NCBI GenBank assembly: GCA_964416175.1
Contig: CAYQDF010000179.1
Span: 1 to 5,032, forward strand
Direction: 5' to 3'
From: CAYQDF01 sp964416175
GTDB taxonomy: Bacteria; Chloroflexota; Anaerolineae; Anaerolineales; UBA4823
Length of the DNA stretch: 5,032 bases
The stretch's first letter is position 1, and the number at the start of each line of letters is the position of its first letter. Positions 1 through 5,032 of the stretch are shown piece by piece. A program made the position numbers and the translations under genes. The notes below the pieces were generated by a model. The model saw nothing but the letters and a program-made list of their open reading frames with translations, did no database searches and was not told the origin of the DNA.

Positions 1-471
1 AACCCAGCCAAAGAGCTTGCTGCGCTTCGCCAGGTAAATGTCCGAACCATGCAGACTGACGAAGAACGGAATTCGGCGGACTGATGCAACGAGGGCAGCA
101 ACCGGACCATTGGGGATCACCCAATGCACGTGAATCACCTCGGACCGATATCTGCCGGTTATTCGCAACAAGGTAAACAAGGCGCTGAGCAGGTAGAAGG
201 GGAGCAGCAGGTAAGCGAGCAATGTGAGCCGGGCATCTGCCTGCAAAGCTTTGGCATGTCCCATGATGTGCAGCTTCGCCGGCCAGATGTAGCGAAAGCG
301 GAAGACTTTCGCACGCTCTTCCATGAAATCTCTAACGGCAGGATCGAATGGAGCGACGACCGCCACGTCATGCCCCTGACTGGCAAGTGCCTCACTTATC
401 GACCTTACGAAGGGTGCAGCGCTGTCACCGGGAAAGCGAGGATAGGAGCTCGTCAGTACCGCGATCTTCAT
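1..471 (-). CDS. GT4-family glycosyltransferase, N-terminal part (3' end beyond window)
   Basis: This frame is open from an ATG at 471 to the left edge and encodes 157 residues; the stop and the donor-binding C-terminal domain lie outside. The protein begins MKIAVLTSSYPRFPGDSAAP, the usual first strand and loop of the GT-B fold N-terminal (acceptor) domain. It is followed by a helix and 'GHDVAVVAP' (33-41), the 'HVHWVIPNGP' strand-loop (114-123) and 'SLHGSDIYL' (139-147), all typical of GT4 enzymes. The family transfers a sugar from a nucleotide donor to a lipid-linked or saccharide acceptor in the cytoplasm or at the membrane face. A hydrophobic stretch at 84-105 may help membrane association. 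The ATG lies three bases after the stop of the upstream GT-C-like gene, and only a badly spaced AAAGG precedes it, so translation probably depends on reinitiation. The start fits the family's usual N-terminus. Sugar and acceptor are unknown. Confidence 0.88.
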   Translation of the reverse strand, partial: MKIAVLTSSYPRFPGDSAAPFVRSISEALASQGHDVAVVAPFDPAVRDFMEERAKVFRFRYIWPAKLHIMGHAKALQADARLTLLAYLLLPFYLLSALFTLLRITGRYRSEVIHVHWVIPNGPVAALVASVRRIPFFVSLHGSDIYLAKRSKLFGWV

Positions 472-474
472 CCT

Positions 475-3033
475 TTATTCCGGAGGTGTAATCTCGAATA
501 CCCAGACCAGGTTCTCGTGATAGATCAACCGAAATGCAGAGCTGTTCAGAATCGTCTGAGCATCCAGCAATGGGGGTCCATTGACCCGGCCCTGCTGCTG
601 GCCTATATAGACATGGCTCACCCCACGTTCCAGCAGATCTTTGAGCACTTCCGGGTGGTTTATCCCTTTCCTTGAAATATCTCGAATGAGATCGTTCGTC
701 TCTTGAATATACCCTGTCGAGGGTTCACTCTCGATCGCGTAATTGATCGGCGGCTGGGTGGTTTTCCGACCGGAAATCAACGGCAGCCACCAACCCGCAT
801 CAGACCCGACCACCAGCGTGTCCTGGTAAGCAAAAAATGAGTTTACCAGAAATTTCGCTTCTTCGGAGACATTCTCCTGGATCCAGCTTCCTGCTTCGAT
901 GTCCGGGCGGGTGACCAATGCGTGCTCAGAGATTTTAACGTCCCTCAGCCTCGCTGGAACGGCCACAACACCTATGACTACAAACAGGACCGGCAGGAGT
1001 GTGGGGAGCAGCCCTGATCTCAGGAATTTGGGAATCACCCAGGAGGAGCCTGGAGATGGAGGAGGAGTCGGGTTTGTAGCACAAGGAGACTGGTTTTCCG
1101 CATGGAATCCGCCAGGGATGGAGCCGATGAGAAGCCCAGCTGGTATGTACGCTGCGATCAAGACGGCGAAGTTGCTAAGGGCGCCTGTCCCGGGAAGACC
1201 GAGCAGGTGAGGGTTTGCTGCCAGGAAGATGATCAGCCACCAGAGGGCAATGATAAGCGTCGGGGTCCGGCGCCTGATAAGTCCGAGCAGGAATGCCCCA
1301 AGAAGAAGCAGCCACAAAGAAAGCGGCAGGTATCCGGTCAAATCCCCGATCGCATTGGATTCCAGGACACTCGCCGGGACCTGGCGCGCGGTCGCGGCGA
1401 TCTGTTCGCCCAAGATGGCAGGCAGCTTTCCTTCGAACAGGCGGAGGATCCAGGGGAGGCTGGCCAGGACAGCACCGAACGCGTGATACGAATAAATTCT
1501 AGCCAAACTCAACAGTTGGGATCTGCGCAAATTAATGAGCAGCATGACCAGGTAGAACGCCAGCAAGAAAACCATCACCCGGTAATGGGTGAGGAACAAC
1601 CCCGATACGAGGATCCAGGCTAAAAGGCTGGTTTTGAGAGTGACGTCCTTCGATTCAACAGCTGACCAGATCAGCCAGATGGCTGCCGGCATAATCGTCT
1701 GGCCGGCCAGCTGCGTGTATCTTCCCCAATTCAGGTAGACCATCGGCATCGGCGAGAGCAGCCCGGCGACCAGGATCGCGATGAGTCCACTCCAGCGGCT
1801 TCCACCAGCCTTTGAAGCAAGGGGGACGATGGCGAGCACCGCCATCAGGTTCATCATCTGCCCCATCCAGAGGGTAGCTTTGATCAGATCCATGTCTGTG
1901 AGCCAGTGGAAGGCAGCTACCAGAGTGTGGAATCCAAAATGATAGGTGAAGCTAAGGGATTCCGCGTACGGCTCCCAAGACCGGAAGAGGCCTTGATGAT
2001 CGACCAGGAGCTGCGAGATCAGGGTGTGTTGATAAGAATCACCCCACAGCGGGGCGTCCAGAGTGCGGGTTGGCCAGAACCGGGTGAAGGCGACCATCCC
2101 CAGTACCAGGACGTATGTGAGATTTCTTCTCCAGTCCTGGTCCTGCACCCAGGTTTGAAGAGCGGACAAGGCTGATTTTCGGCCAGGGGGAGATCCTCGT
2201 AGATTTCGTATAGTCAAATAAAAAACAGAGGCAGCGCCTATCGATGGAATGGCCATCAGCAGGGGGAGAGTGATTTTAATCTTTACGAGATCTGCCCAAA
2301 GGAACAGGAGAGGGTAGACCGCGAAACCAATAGCCGTCGAAAGACCTGCTTTCTCAGCCCAGCCAAGGTCCGGAAGGGGGTAGATTACCTTCAACAATGC
2401 CCACCCAGGGAGGAGAAAGAGGAATGAAAAAGCCAGGGTTAATCCAAGCCAGGTGAGCGCTTCTCGAAGCAGTCCGCCGATCGCCTTCCCCGGTCGATAG
2501 GATAAACGAAAAGCAAGCTGGGCGTTCTGCGGCGTTCCATTTTCATATAAAGCGCCGTTGAGGTAGGAATTTCCAGAACCTGTGCCAATGAGTAACCCTC
2601 CCTGTCCGGTGATCCTGAGCCTGACGAAGTAACTCTGGAGAGAAGAATCCTCGACAGGGTCGAAATAAACCCGGTAATAGCCCGGCCCGGCAATATCACC
2701 CAGGGGGAATGTGGCCTTTCGAATCAAGTTTGATGCCGTCATTGAATCGGTGAGATTCAAGATGACCTCACCGCGGCCGCCTTCCTTGCCCTTAATGAAG
2801 ATCGCGATCCCTTCGAGACCGTCGTACTTCGCCAGGAAGGTCTGCCCGATTGGACTGCCTTCATTCAACAGGATCGAGCCCGGGTGTGAGCTCTGTTCGG
2901 TCCGGTTCAGCGGCGCACAACCTGCGAGCAGCAGAGCCAGGGCGACCAACAGCAGACAGCAAGGGACCTTTCCCCTGCCGCAGGGCGCGGCAGACTCACG
3001 GTTAACACGCCGTCCTTTGATGAATGAACTCAC
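475..3033 (-). CDS. Large polytopic membrane protein, probable GT-C-fold glycosyltransferase
   Basis: The 852-residue protein starts at GTG, the first usable start in frame, inside a GTGA overlap with the upstream gene. Residues 22-39 form a hydrophobic signal ending in a lipobox-like LAGC (Cys39). Residues 40-185 look like a beta-rich extracytoplasmic domain. From about 194 I count roughly 13 membrane segments (e.g. 194-216, 229-248, 255-276, 305-320, 385-406, 413-434, 468-500, 512-533, 569-587, 590-606, 619-638, 675-694). A soluble C-terminal domain occupies about 705-852. The loop after the fourth helix holds 'GDSYQH' (331-336; Asp332, His336) and then 'FTYHFGFH' (362-369), resembling the acidic first-loop motif of GT-C transferases that use polyprenyl-phosphate sugars. 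The C-terminal 'WIQENV' and 'VVGSDAGWWLPL' segments recall large GT-C-like proteins of Chloroflexota. Coupling to a GT2 polyprenyl-sugar synthase supports an envelope glycosylation role. The membrane topology is well supported; the enzymatic activity is inferred. A proline-rich linker lies at 640-667. Confidence 0.82.
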   Translation of the reverse strand: MSSFIKGRRVNRESAAPCGRGKVPCCLLLVALALLLAGCAPLNRTEQSSHPGSILLNEGSPIGQTFLAKYDGLEGIAIFIKGKEGGRGEVILNLTDSMTASNLIRKATFPLGDIAGPGYYRVYFDPVEDSSLQSYFVRLRITGQGGLLIGTGSGNSYLNGALYENGTPQNAQLAFRLSYRPGKAIGGLLREALTWLGLTLAFSFLFLLPGWALLKVIYPLPDLGWAEKAGLSTAIGFAVYPLLFLWADLVKIKITLPLLMAIPSIGAASVFYLTIRNLRGSPPGRKSALSALQTWVQDQDWRRNLTYVLVLGMVAFTRFWPTRTLDAPLWGDSYQHTLISQLLVDHQGLFRSWEPYAESLSFTYHFGFHTLVAAFHWLTDMDLIKATLWMGQMMNLMAVLAIVPLASKAGGSRWSGLIAILVAGLLSPMPMVYLNWGRYTQLAGQTIMPAAIWLIWSAVESKDVTLKTSLLAWILVSGLFLTHYRVMVFLLAFYLVMLLINLRRSQLLSLARIYSYHAFGAVLASLPWILRLFEGKLPAILGEQIAATARQVPASVLESNAIGDLTGYLPLSLWLLLLGAFLLGLIRRRTPTLIIALWWLIIFLAANPHLLGLPGTGALSNFAVLIAAYIPAGLLIGSIPGGFHAENQSPCATNPTPPPSPGSSWVIPKFLRSGLLPTLLPVLFVVIGVVAVPARLRDVKISEHALVTRPDIEAGSWIQENVSEEAKFLVNSFFAYQDTLVVGSDAGWWLPLISGRKTTQPPINYAIESEPSTGYIQETNDLIRDISRKGINHPEVLKDLLERGVSHVYIGQQQGRVNGPPLLDAQTILNSSAFRLIYHENLVWVFEITPPE
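3030..3033 (-). other. GTGA start/stop overlap coupling the GT2 and GT-C-like genes
   Basis: On the minus strand the bases read GTGA: GTG (3033-3031) starts the GT-C-like gene and TGA (3032-3030) stops the GT2 gene. The upstream bases on this strand read CCTCCTCCGAAAAAAC and hold no Shine-Dalgarno sequence; the GGAGGAGG is on the opposite strand. Translation of the second gene therefore most likely depends on ribosomes finishing the first, which would keep the two products in step. Confidence 0.8.
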
Positions 3034-4043
3034 GTTTTTTCGGAGGAGGTCTCTTTTTCGGGAGCGCCGGAGCCTTCAAAATAGTGTTCTGCGCTTGAAG
3101 TGTCCCGTCCCAGCTCCAGCCTGCGGAAGCGGTACAGCACCTCTTCCAGGATTTTTCGGTTGAAACCGATCAAATCGGCGACCAACCCGATCAGGAAGAT
3201 TTGGAAACCGACGATCAAGAGCACCGCGGACAGGATCAGGGACTGGACATGCCCGGCTCCCTGACCGGAGAAGTAGAATACCAGGAACCGGATGGCGCCG
3301 ATCAACCCTCCGAGGATGAAAAAGACACTCAACAGAGTGAAGACTCTAAGCGGCCTGTACATGGTGTAAGCTCTCACAATGGTTGCCGTGGAATTCGCCA
3401 GATATTCCGGGATCGAACGCATCAGCCGGGAAGGCCGGGTTTGAGTGTTGGTCTTCACGGGGACATATTCGACCGCCATGCGTTGCGCCCCGGCCTGGAT
3501 CAGGGTCTCCAGAGTGTAAGAATATTCGCTGAGCACGAGCGTTCGGAGCGCAGCGTCGCGCGTGATGGCCCTGAACCCGCTCGTCGCGTCTGGCGTGTCG
3601 ACTCCCGAGGCGCGCCCGATCACCCAGCTTCCGAATCGCTGGAGTATCCGCTTTCCGGGGGAGAACGCTGCGAGGGTCGCCACGCCGCGGTTGCCGATTA
3701 CCAGGTCCGCCCTTCCCGCCAGGATCGGCTCGATCAGGCGGGGGATGTCTCCTGCGCTGTACTGATTGTCGGCATCGGTGTTGACGATTACGTCGGCATT
3801 CAACTTGAGACAGGCTTCCAGGCCGGCAGTAAAGGCAGCTGCAAGCCCCAGGTGATGGGGGAGGCGGACCAGGTGATGGACGCCTGCGGCAAGAGCTTCG
3901 TCAGCTGTGCCGTCCGTCGACCCATCATCGATGATCAGGTACTCGATCGAATCAATCCCCTCGATCCGCCGGGGGAGTGCGCGGATCGTCGCGCCGATCA
4001 CTTGAGCTTCGTTATAACACGGGATCTGGATAATCAGTTTCAA
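3030..4043 (-). CDS. GT2 glycosyltransferase, polyprenyl-phosphate-sugar synthase type (DPM1/GtrB-like)
   Basis: The 337-residue protein has a GT-A catalytic domain at about 1-225: 'PCYNE' (8-12), the nucleotide-binding 'DDGSTDGT' (39-46), a DxD metal/diphosphate motif in 'TDADNQY' (Asp90, Asp92), 'RADLVIGNR' (111-119) and 'TSGFRAI' (154-160). Two membrane helices follow at about 233-257 and 266-290, then a charged cytoplasmic tail containing 'NRKILEEVLYRFRRLE'. This arrangement is typical of enzymes that move a sugar from a nucleotide donor to dolichyl or undecaprenyl phosphate at the inner membrane face, giving a donor for GT-C transferases. The next gene is such a candidate and overlaps this one. 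The start is TTG: the frame upstream reads TAA-ATC-TCA-CGA-AAA-ATA-CCC-TTG with no ATG, and the family's N-terminus begins here. No Shine-Dalgarno is visible. The sugar (mannose, glucose or other) cannot be told from the sequence; GT2 assignment is firm, the lipid acceptor is inferred. Confidence 0.92.
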   Translation of the reverse strand: MKLIIQIPCYNEAQVIGATIRALPRRIEGIDSIEYLIIDDGSTDGTADEALAAGVHHLVRLPHHLGLAAAFTAGLEACLKLNADVIVNTDADNQYSAGDIPRLIEPILAGRADLVIGNRGVATLAAFSPGKRILQRFGSWVIGRASGVDTPDATSGFRAITRDAALRTLVLSEYSYTLETLIQAGAQRMAVEYVPVKTNTQTRPSRLMRSIPEYLANSTATIVRAYTMYRPLRVFTLLSVFFILGGLIGAIRFLVFYFSGQGAGHVQSLILSAVLLIVGFQIFLIGLVADLIGFNRKILEEVLYRFRRLELGRDTSSAEHYFEGSGAPEKETSSEKT

Positions 4044-4079
4044 GGGTATTTTTCGTGAGATTTATTGCGACCGCACGGA

Positions 4080-4088
4080 AGTATACCA
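4080..4088 (-). promoter_or_regulatory. Candidate extended -10 promoter for the glycosyltransferase operon
   Basis: The minus strand reads TGGTATACT here, matching the extended -10 form TGn plus a five-of-six match to TATAAT. No good -35 hexamer is seen 16-18 bases upstream (AGTCCA, GAGTCC or GGAGTC), which extended -10 promoters tolerate. Transcription would start near 4073, giving a leader of about 30 bases before the TTG at 4043. It is the only clear sigma-70-like element I found in the gap, but it was found by eye. Confidence 0.45.
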
Positions 4089-4202
4089 TTATTGGAGGCG
4101 ATGGACTCCCCAGGGAACAGGCGGCGGCGTCGATTCTACAGCTGTCCCGTTGTCACCCGGCCGACCCGCGGGCAACAAACGAGGTTAAACGCAGGCCAGA
4201 AT

Positions 4203-4259
4203 AATGGGGGGTGTGTTTTGCCGCGGCTCAGCCGCTGCAACACACCACAACCACCCATT
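4203..4259 (-). terminator. Strong imperfect hairpin after the PPC-domain gene, possible terminator without U-tract
   Basis: The core inverted repeat runs from 4210 to 4246. GGTGTGTT (4210-4217) pairs with AACACACC (4239-4246). After a two-base bulge, GC (4220-4221) pairs with 4237-4238, and after one mismatch GCGGC (4223-4227) pairs with GCCGC (4231-4235) around the loop TCA. This is 15 base pairs in all. An outer arm, AATGGG (4203-4208) with CCCATT (4254-4259), could extend it across an uneven internal loop. It lies 13 bases past the stop of the upstream gene, where a terminator would be expected. On the minus strand the right arm is followed by ATTCTGGCC rather than a run of T, so it is not a standard intrinsic terminator. 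It may instead be a 3' stabilising structure or an intergenic repeat. Confidence 0.45.
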
Positions 4260-4272
4260 CTTGAGATAACTT

Positions 4273-5032
4273 CTAATGATTTACGAACGGCAGGTAGGTC
4301 TCGGTCAGCTGGCGTACGGCAAGGCTGTAGCTGACCGCATTCCCGGCAACCCTGCCGTCCAAATGCCGCAGGCGCAGAAAAACCTGGCCGGTCCGATCCG
4401 AAGTCCATTTCAAGACAGCCGGATCGCCGAATTCACCCGAACCAGCCGTTGAAATCAAAGTAGTCCCGTTCTTGGCGTACAGTTCGATGATCCCGGCTGT
4501 CATGTCTCCCTCCGGGATCATCTCGAACAGGTAAGTTTCCCCGGCAGCGACGATAACCCTCCCCCAATCCTCATCAAACAGACGGTTCACATCGAGGGGA
4601 TTGCAGAAGTTATGCATCTTCCCGGGCGCTCCGACAACGAGGAGCGGGGCTTTACCCGGCGAGTTGTCATCCCCGCCAGCATCCCAGCTGTCCGGCGTCG
4701 AACAGAGGGTTGCCGGAGGGGGGATGGTGGCGCGGGTTTCAGACGCGGCCGGGAAAGCCTCAACGTTACCCGCAATGTCTATCCCTCGGAGGCGAAAGCC
4801 GTATTCGATGCCGGGATGTCCAATGTACCAAACCTCGGTCGCAGTTCCAACCGGATCCGGCTCCTCGTCCAGCCAGGCTCCAAAACCGATCTGGGACTGG
4901 AGGTCGAAGCGGTTTAGACCGGAGACGTTATCGCTGGCGGTCCATTGGAGTCTGACCGCCGTGCTTCCCGGGTTTGCTGCTAACGGCAATAACGTGCTTA
5001 CCGGGGGAGTCCTGTCTACCCCGAGCTCCCAG
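4273..5032 (-). CDS. Secreted FnIII-like and PPC-like domain protein, C-terminal part (5' end beyond window)
   Basis: The frame is open from the right edge to a TAG at 4275-4273 and encodes the last 252 residues. A TTG at 4989 is in frame but is not a credible start, because the domain is already under way upstream: the frame begins W-E-L-G-V-D-R-T-P-P-V-S. Residues about 6-103 fit a fibronectin-III-like fold ('DRTPPVS', 'LQWTASDNVSGL', 'YGFRLRGIDIAGNVEAFP'). Residues about 110-242 resemble a bacterial pre-peptidase C-terminal (PPC) domain: 'MHNF', 'DEDWGRVIVAAGETYLFEM', 'IELYAKNGTTL', 'TGQVFLRLRHL'. Such domains occur in exported proteases and surface proteins, where they bind partners or substrates. 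The protein ends TYLPFVNH, a short hydrophobic tail like those I recall on exported Chloroflexota proteins. Any catalytic domain would lie upstream of the window. It is in the same orientation as the glycosyltransferase operon but is separated from it by 229 bases holding a hairpin and a candidate promoter, so it is probably a separate unit. Confidence 0.82.
   Translation of the reverse strand, partial: WELGVDRTPPVSTLLPLAANPGSTAVRLQWTASDNVSGLNRFDLQSQIGFGAWLDEEPDPVGTATEVWYIGHPGIEYGFRLRGIDIAGNVEAFPAASETRATIPPPATLCSTPDSWDAGGDDNSPGKAPLLVVGAPGKMHNFCNPLDVNRLFDEDWGRVIVAAGETYLFEMIPEGDMTAGIIELYAKNGTTLISTAGSGEFGDPAVLKWTSDRTGQVFLRLRHLDGRVAGNAVSYSLAVRQLTETYLPFVNH

Noticed and set aside
124..675. Open frame of 183 codons on the plus strand across the junction of two minus-strand genes
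   Set aside because: It runs antisense to both the GT4 start and the GT-C-like C-terminus, each supported by family motifs. No recognisable domain.
1102..1623. Open frame of 173 codons on the plus strand, antisense to the GT-C-like gene
   Set aside because: The very hydrophilic, Q/R/E-rich composition is what the complement of membrane-helix codons gives. There is no start context or motif.
3040..3050. GGAGGAGG resembling a Shine-Dalgarno sequence near the GT-C-like start
   Set aside because: It is on the plus strand, while the gene is on the minus strand, where the same bases read CCTCCTCC.
3201..4058. Open frame of 285 codons on the plus strand, antisense to the GT2 gene
   Set aside because: It lies opposite a clearly recognisable GT2 gene, is unusually rich in D, Q, R, E and G, shows no domain motif, and looks like a GC-driven shadow frame.
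4149..4176. Inverted repeat GTTG..CCCG / CGGG..CAAC and the CCCGCGGG palindrome inside the intergenic gap
   Set aside because: Only eight pairs with a three-base bulge and no T run or operator-like symmetry around the promoter. Chance occurrence is likely at this GC content.
4136..4408. Minus-strand 90-codon frame covering the gap and the end of the PPC-domain gene
   Set aside because: It overlaps the PPC-domain coding sequence in another frame, includes the hairpin, and is rich in R, G, C and P without a domain signature.
4987..4989. TTG at 4989 as the start of the PPC-domain protein
   Set aside because: The frame stays open to the window edge and the upstream codons encode 'DRTPPVS', the first strand of the FnIII-like domain, so the true start is outside.

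Overview
The window carries four protein-coding genes, all on the minus strand, and no RNA gene, mobile element or CRISPR array that I can see. Two genes run off the edges. The best guess for the source is a Chloroflexota bacterium of the Anaerolineae type. This rests on protein style only: a secreted FnIII-like plus PPC-like protein ending in a 'YLPFV' tail, a large GT-C-like membrane protein with a 'VVGSDAGWWLPL' C-terminal region, and moderately high GC with GTG and TTG starts. It is an inference, not a marker-gene assignment.

Layout in the direction of transcription, from high to low coordinates. (1) 5032-4273: the C-terminal 252 residues of a probably secreted protein with a fibronectin-III-like domain, a PPC-like beta domain and a short hydrophobic tail. 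(2) 4272-4044: a 229-base gap with a strong imperfect hairpin shortly after that stop codon and a candidate extended -10 promoter just before the next gene. (3) 4043-3030: a GT2 glycosyltransferase of the polyprenyl-phosphate-sugar synthase type with two C-terminal membrane helices. (4) 3033-475: an 852-residue polytopic membrane protein, probably a GT-C-fold glycosyltransferase, which overlaps the GT2 gene by four bases (GTGA). (5) 471-1: the N-terminal 157 residues of a GT4 glycosyltransferase, starting three bases after the previous stop.

Genes 3 to 5 look like one translationally coupled operon for cell-envelope glycan assembly. The plausible logic is that the GT2 enzyme loads a sugar onto a polyprenyl phosphate at the inner face of the membrane, the GT-C protein uses a lipid-linked sugar on the outer face, and the GT4 enzyme adds a sugar from a nucleotide donor in the cytoplasm. 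Sugar and acceptor cannot be read from the sequence. I found no convincing wholly new system. The points most worth a second look are a lipobox at the start of the polytopic GT-C-like protein, the C-terminal tail of the secreted protein, and the intergenic hairpin without a U-tract.
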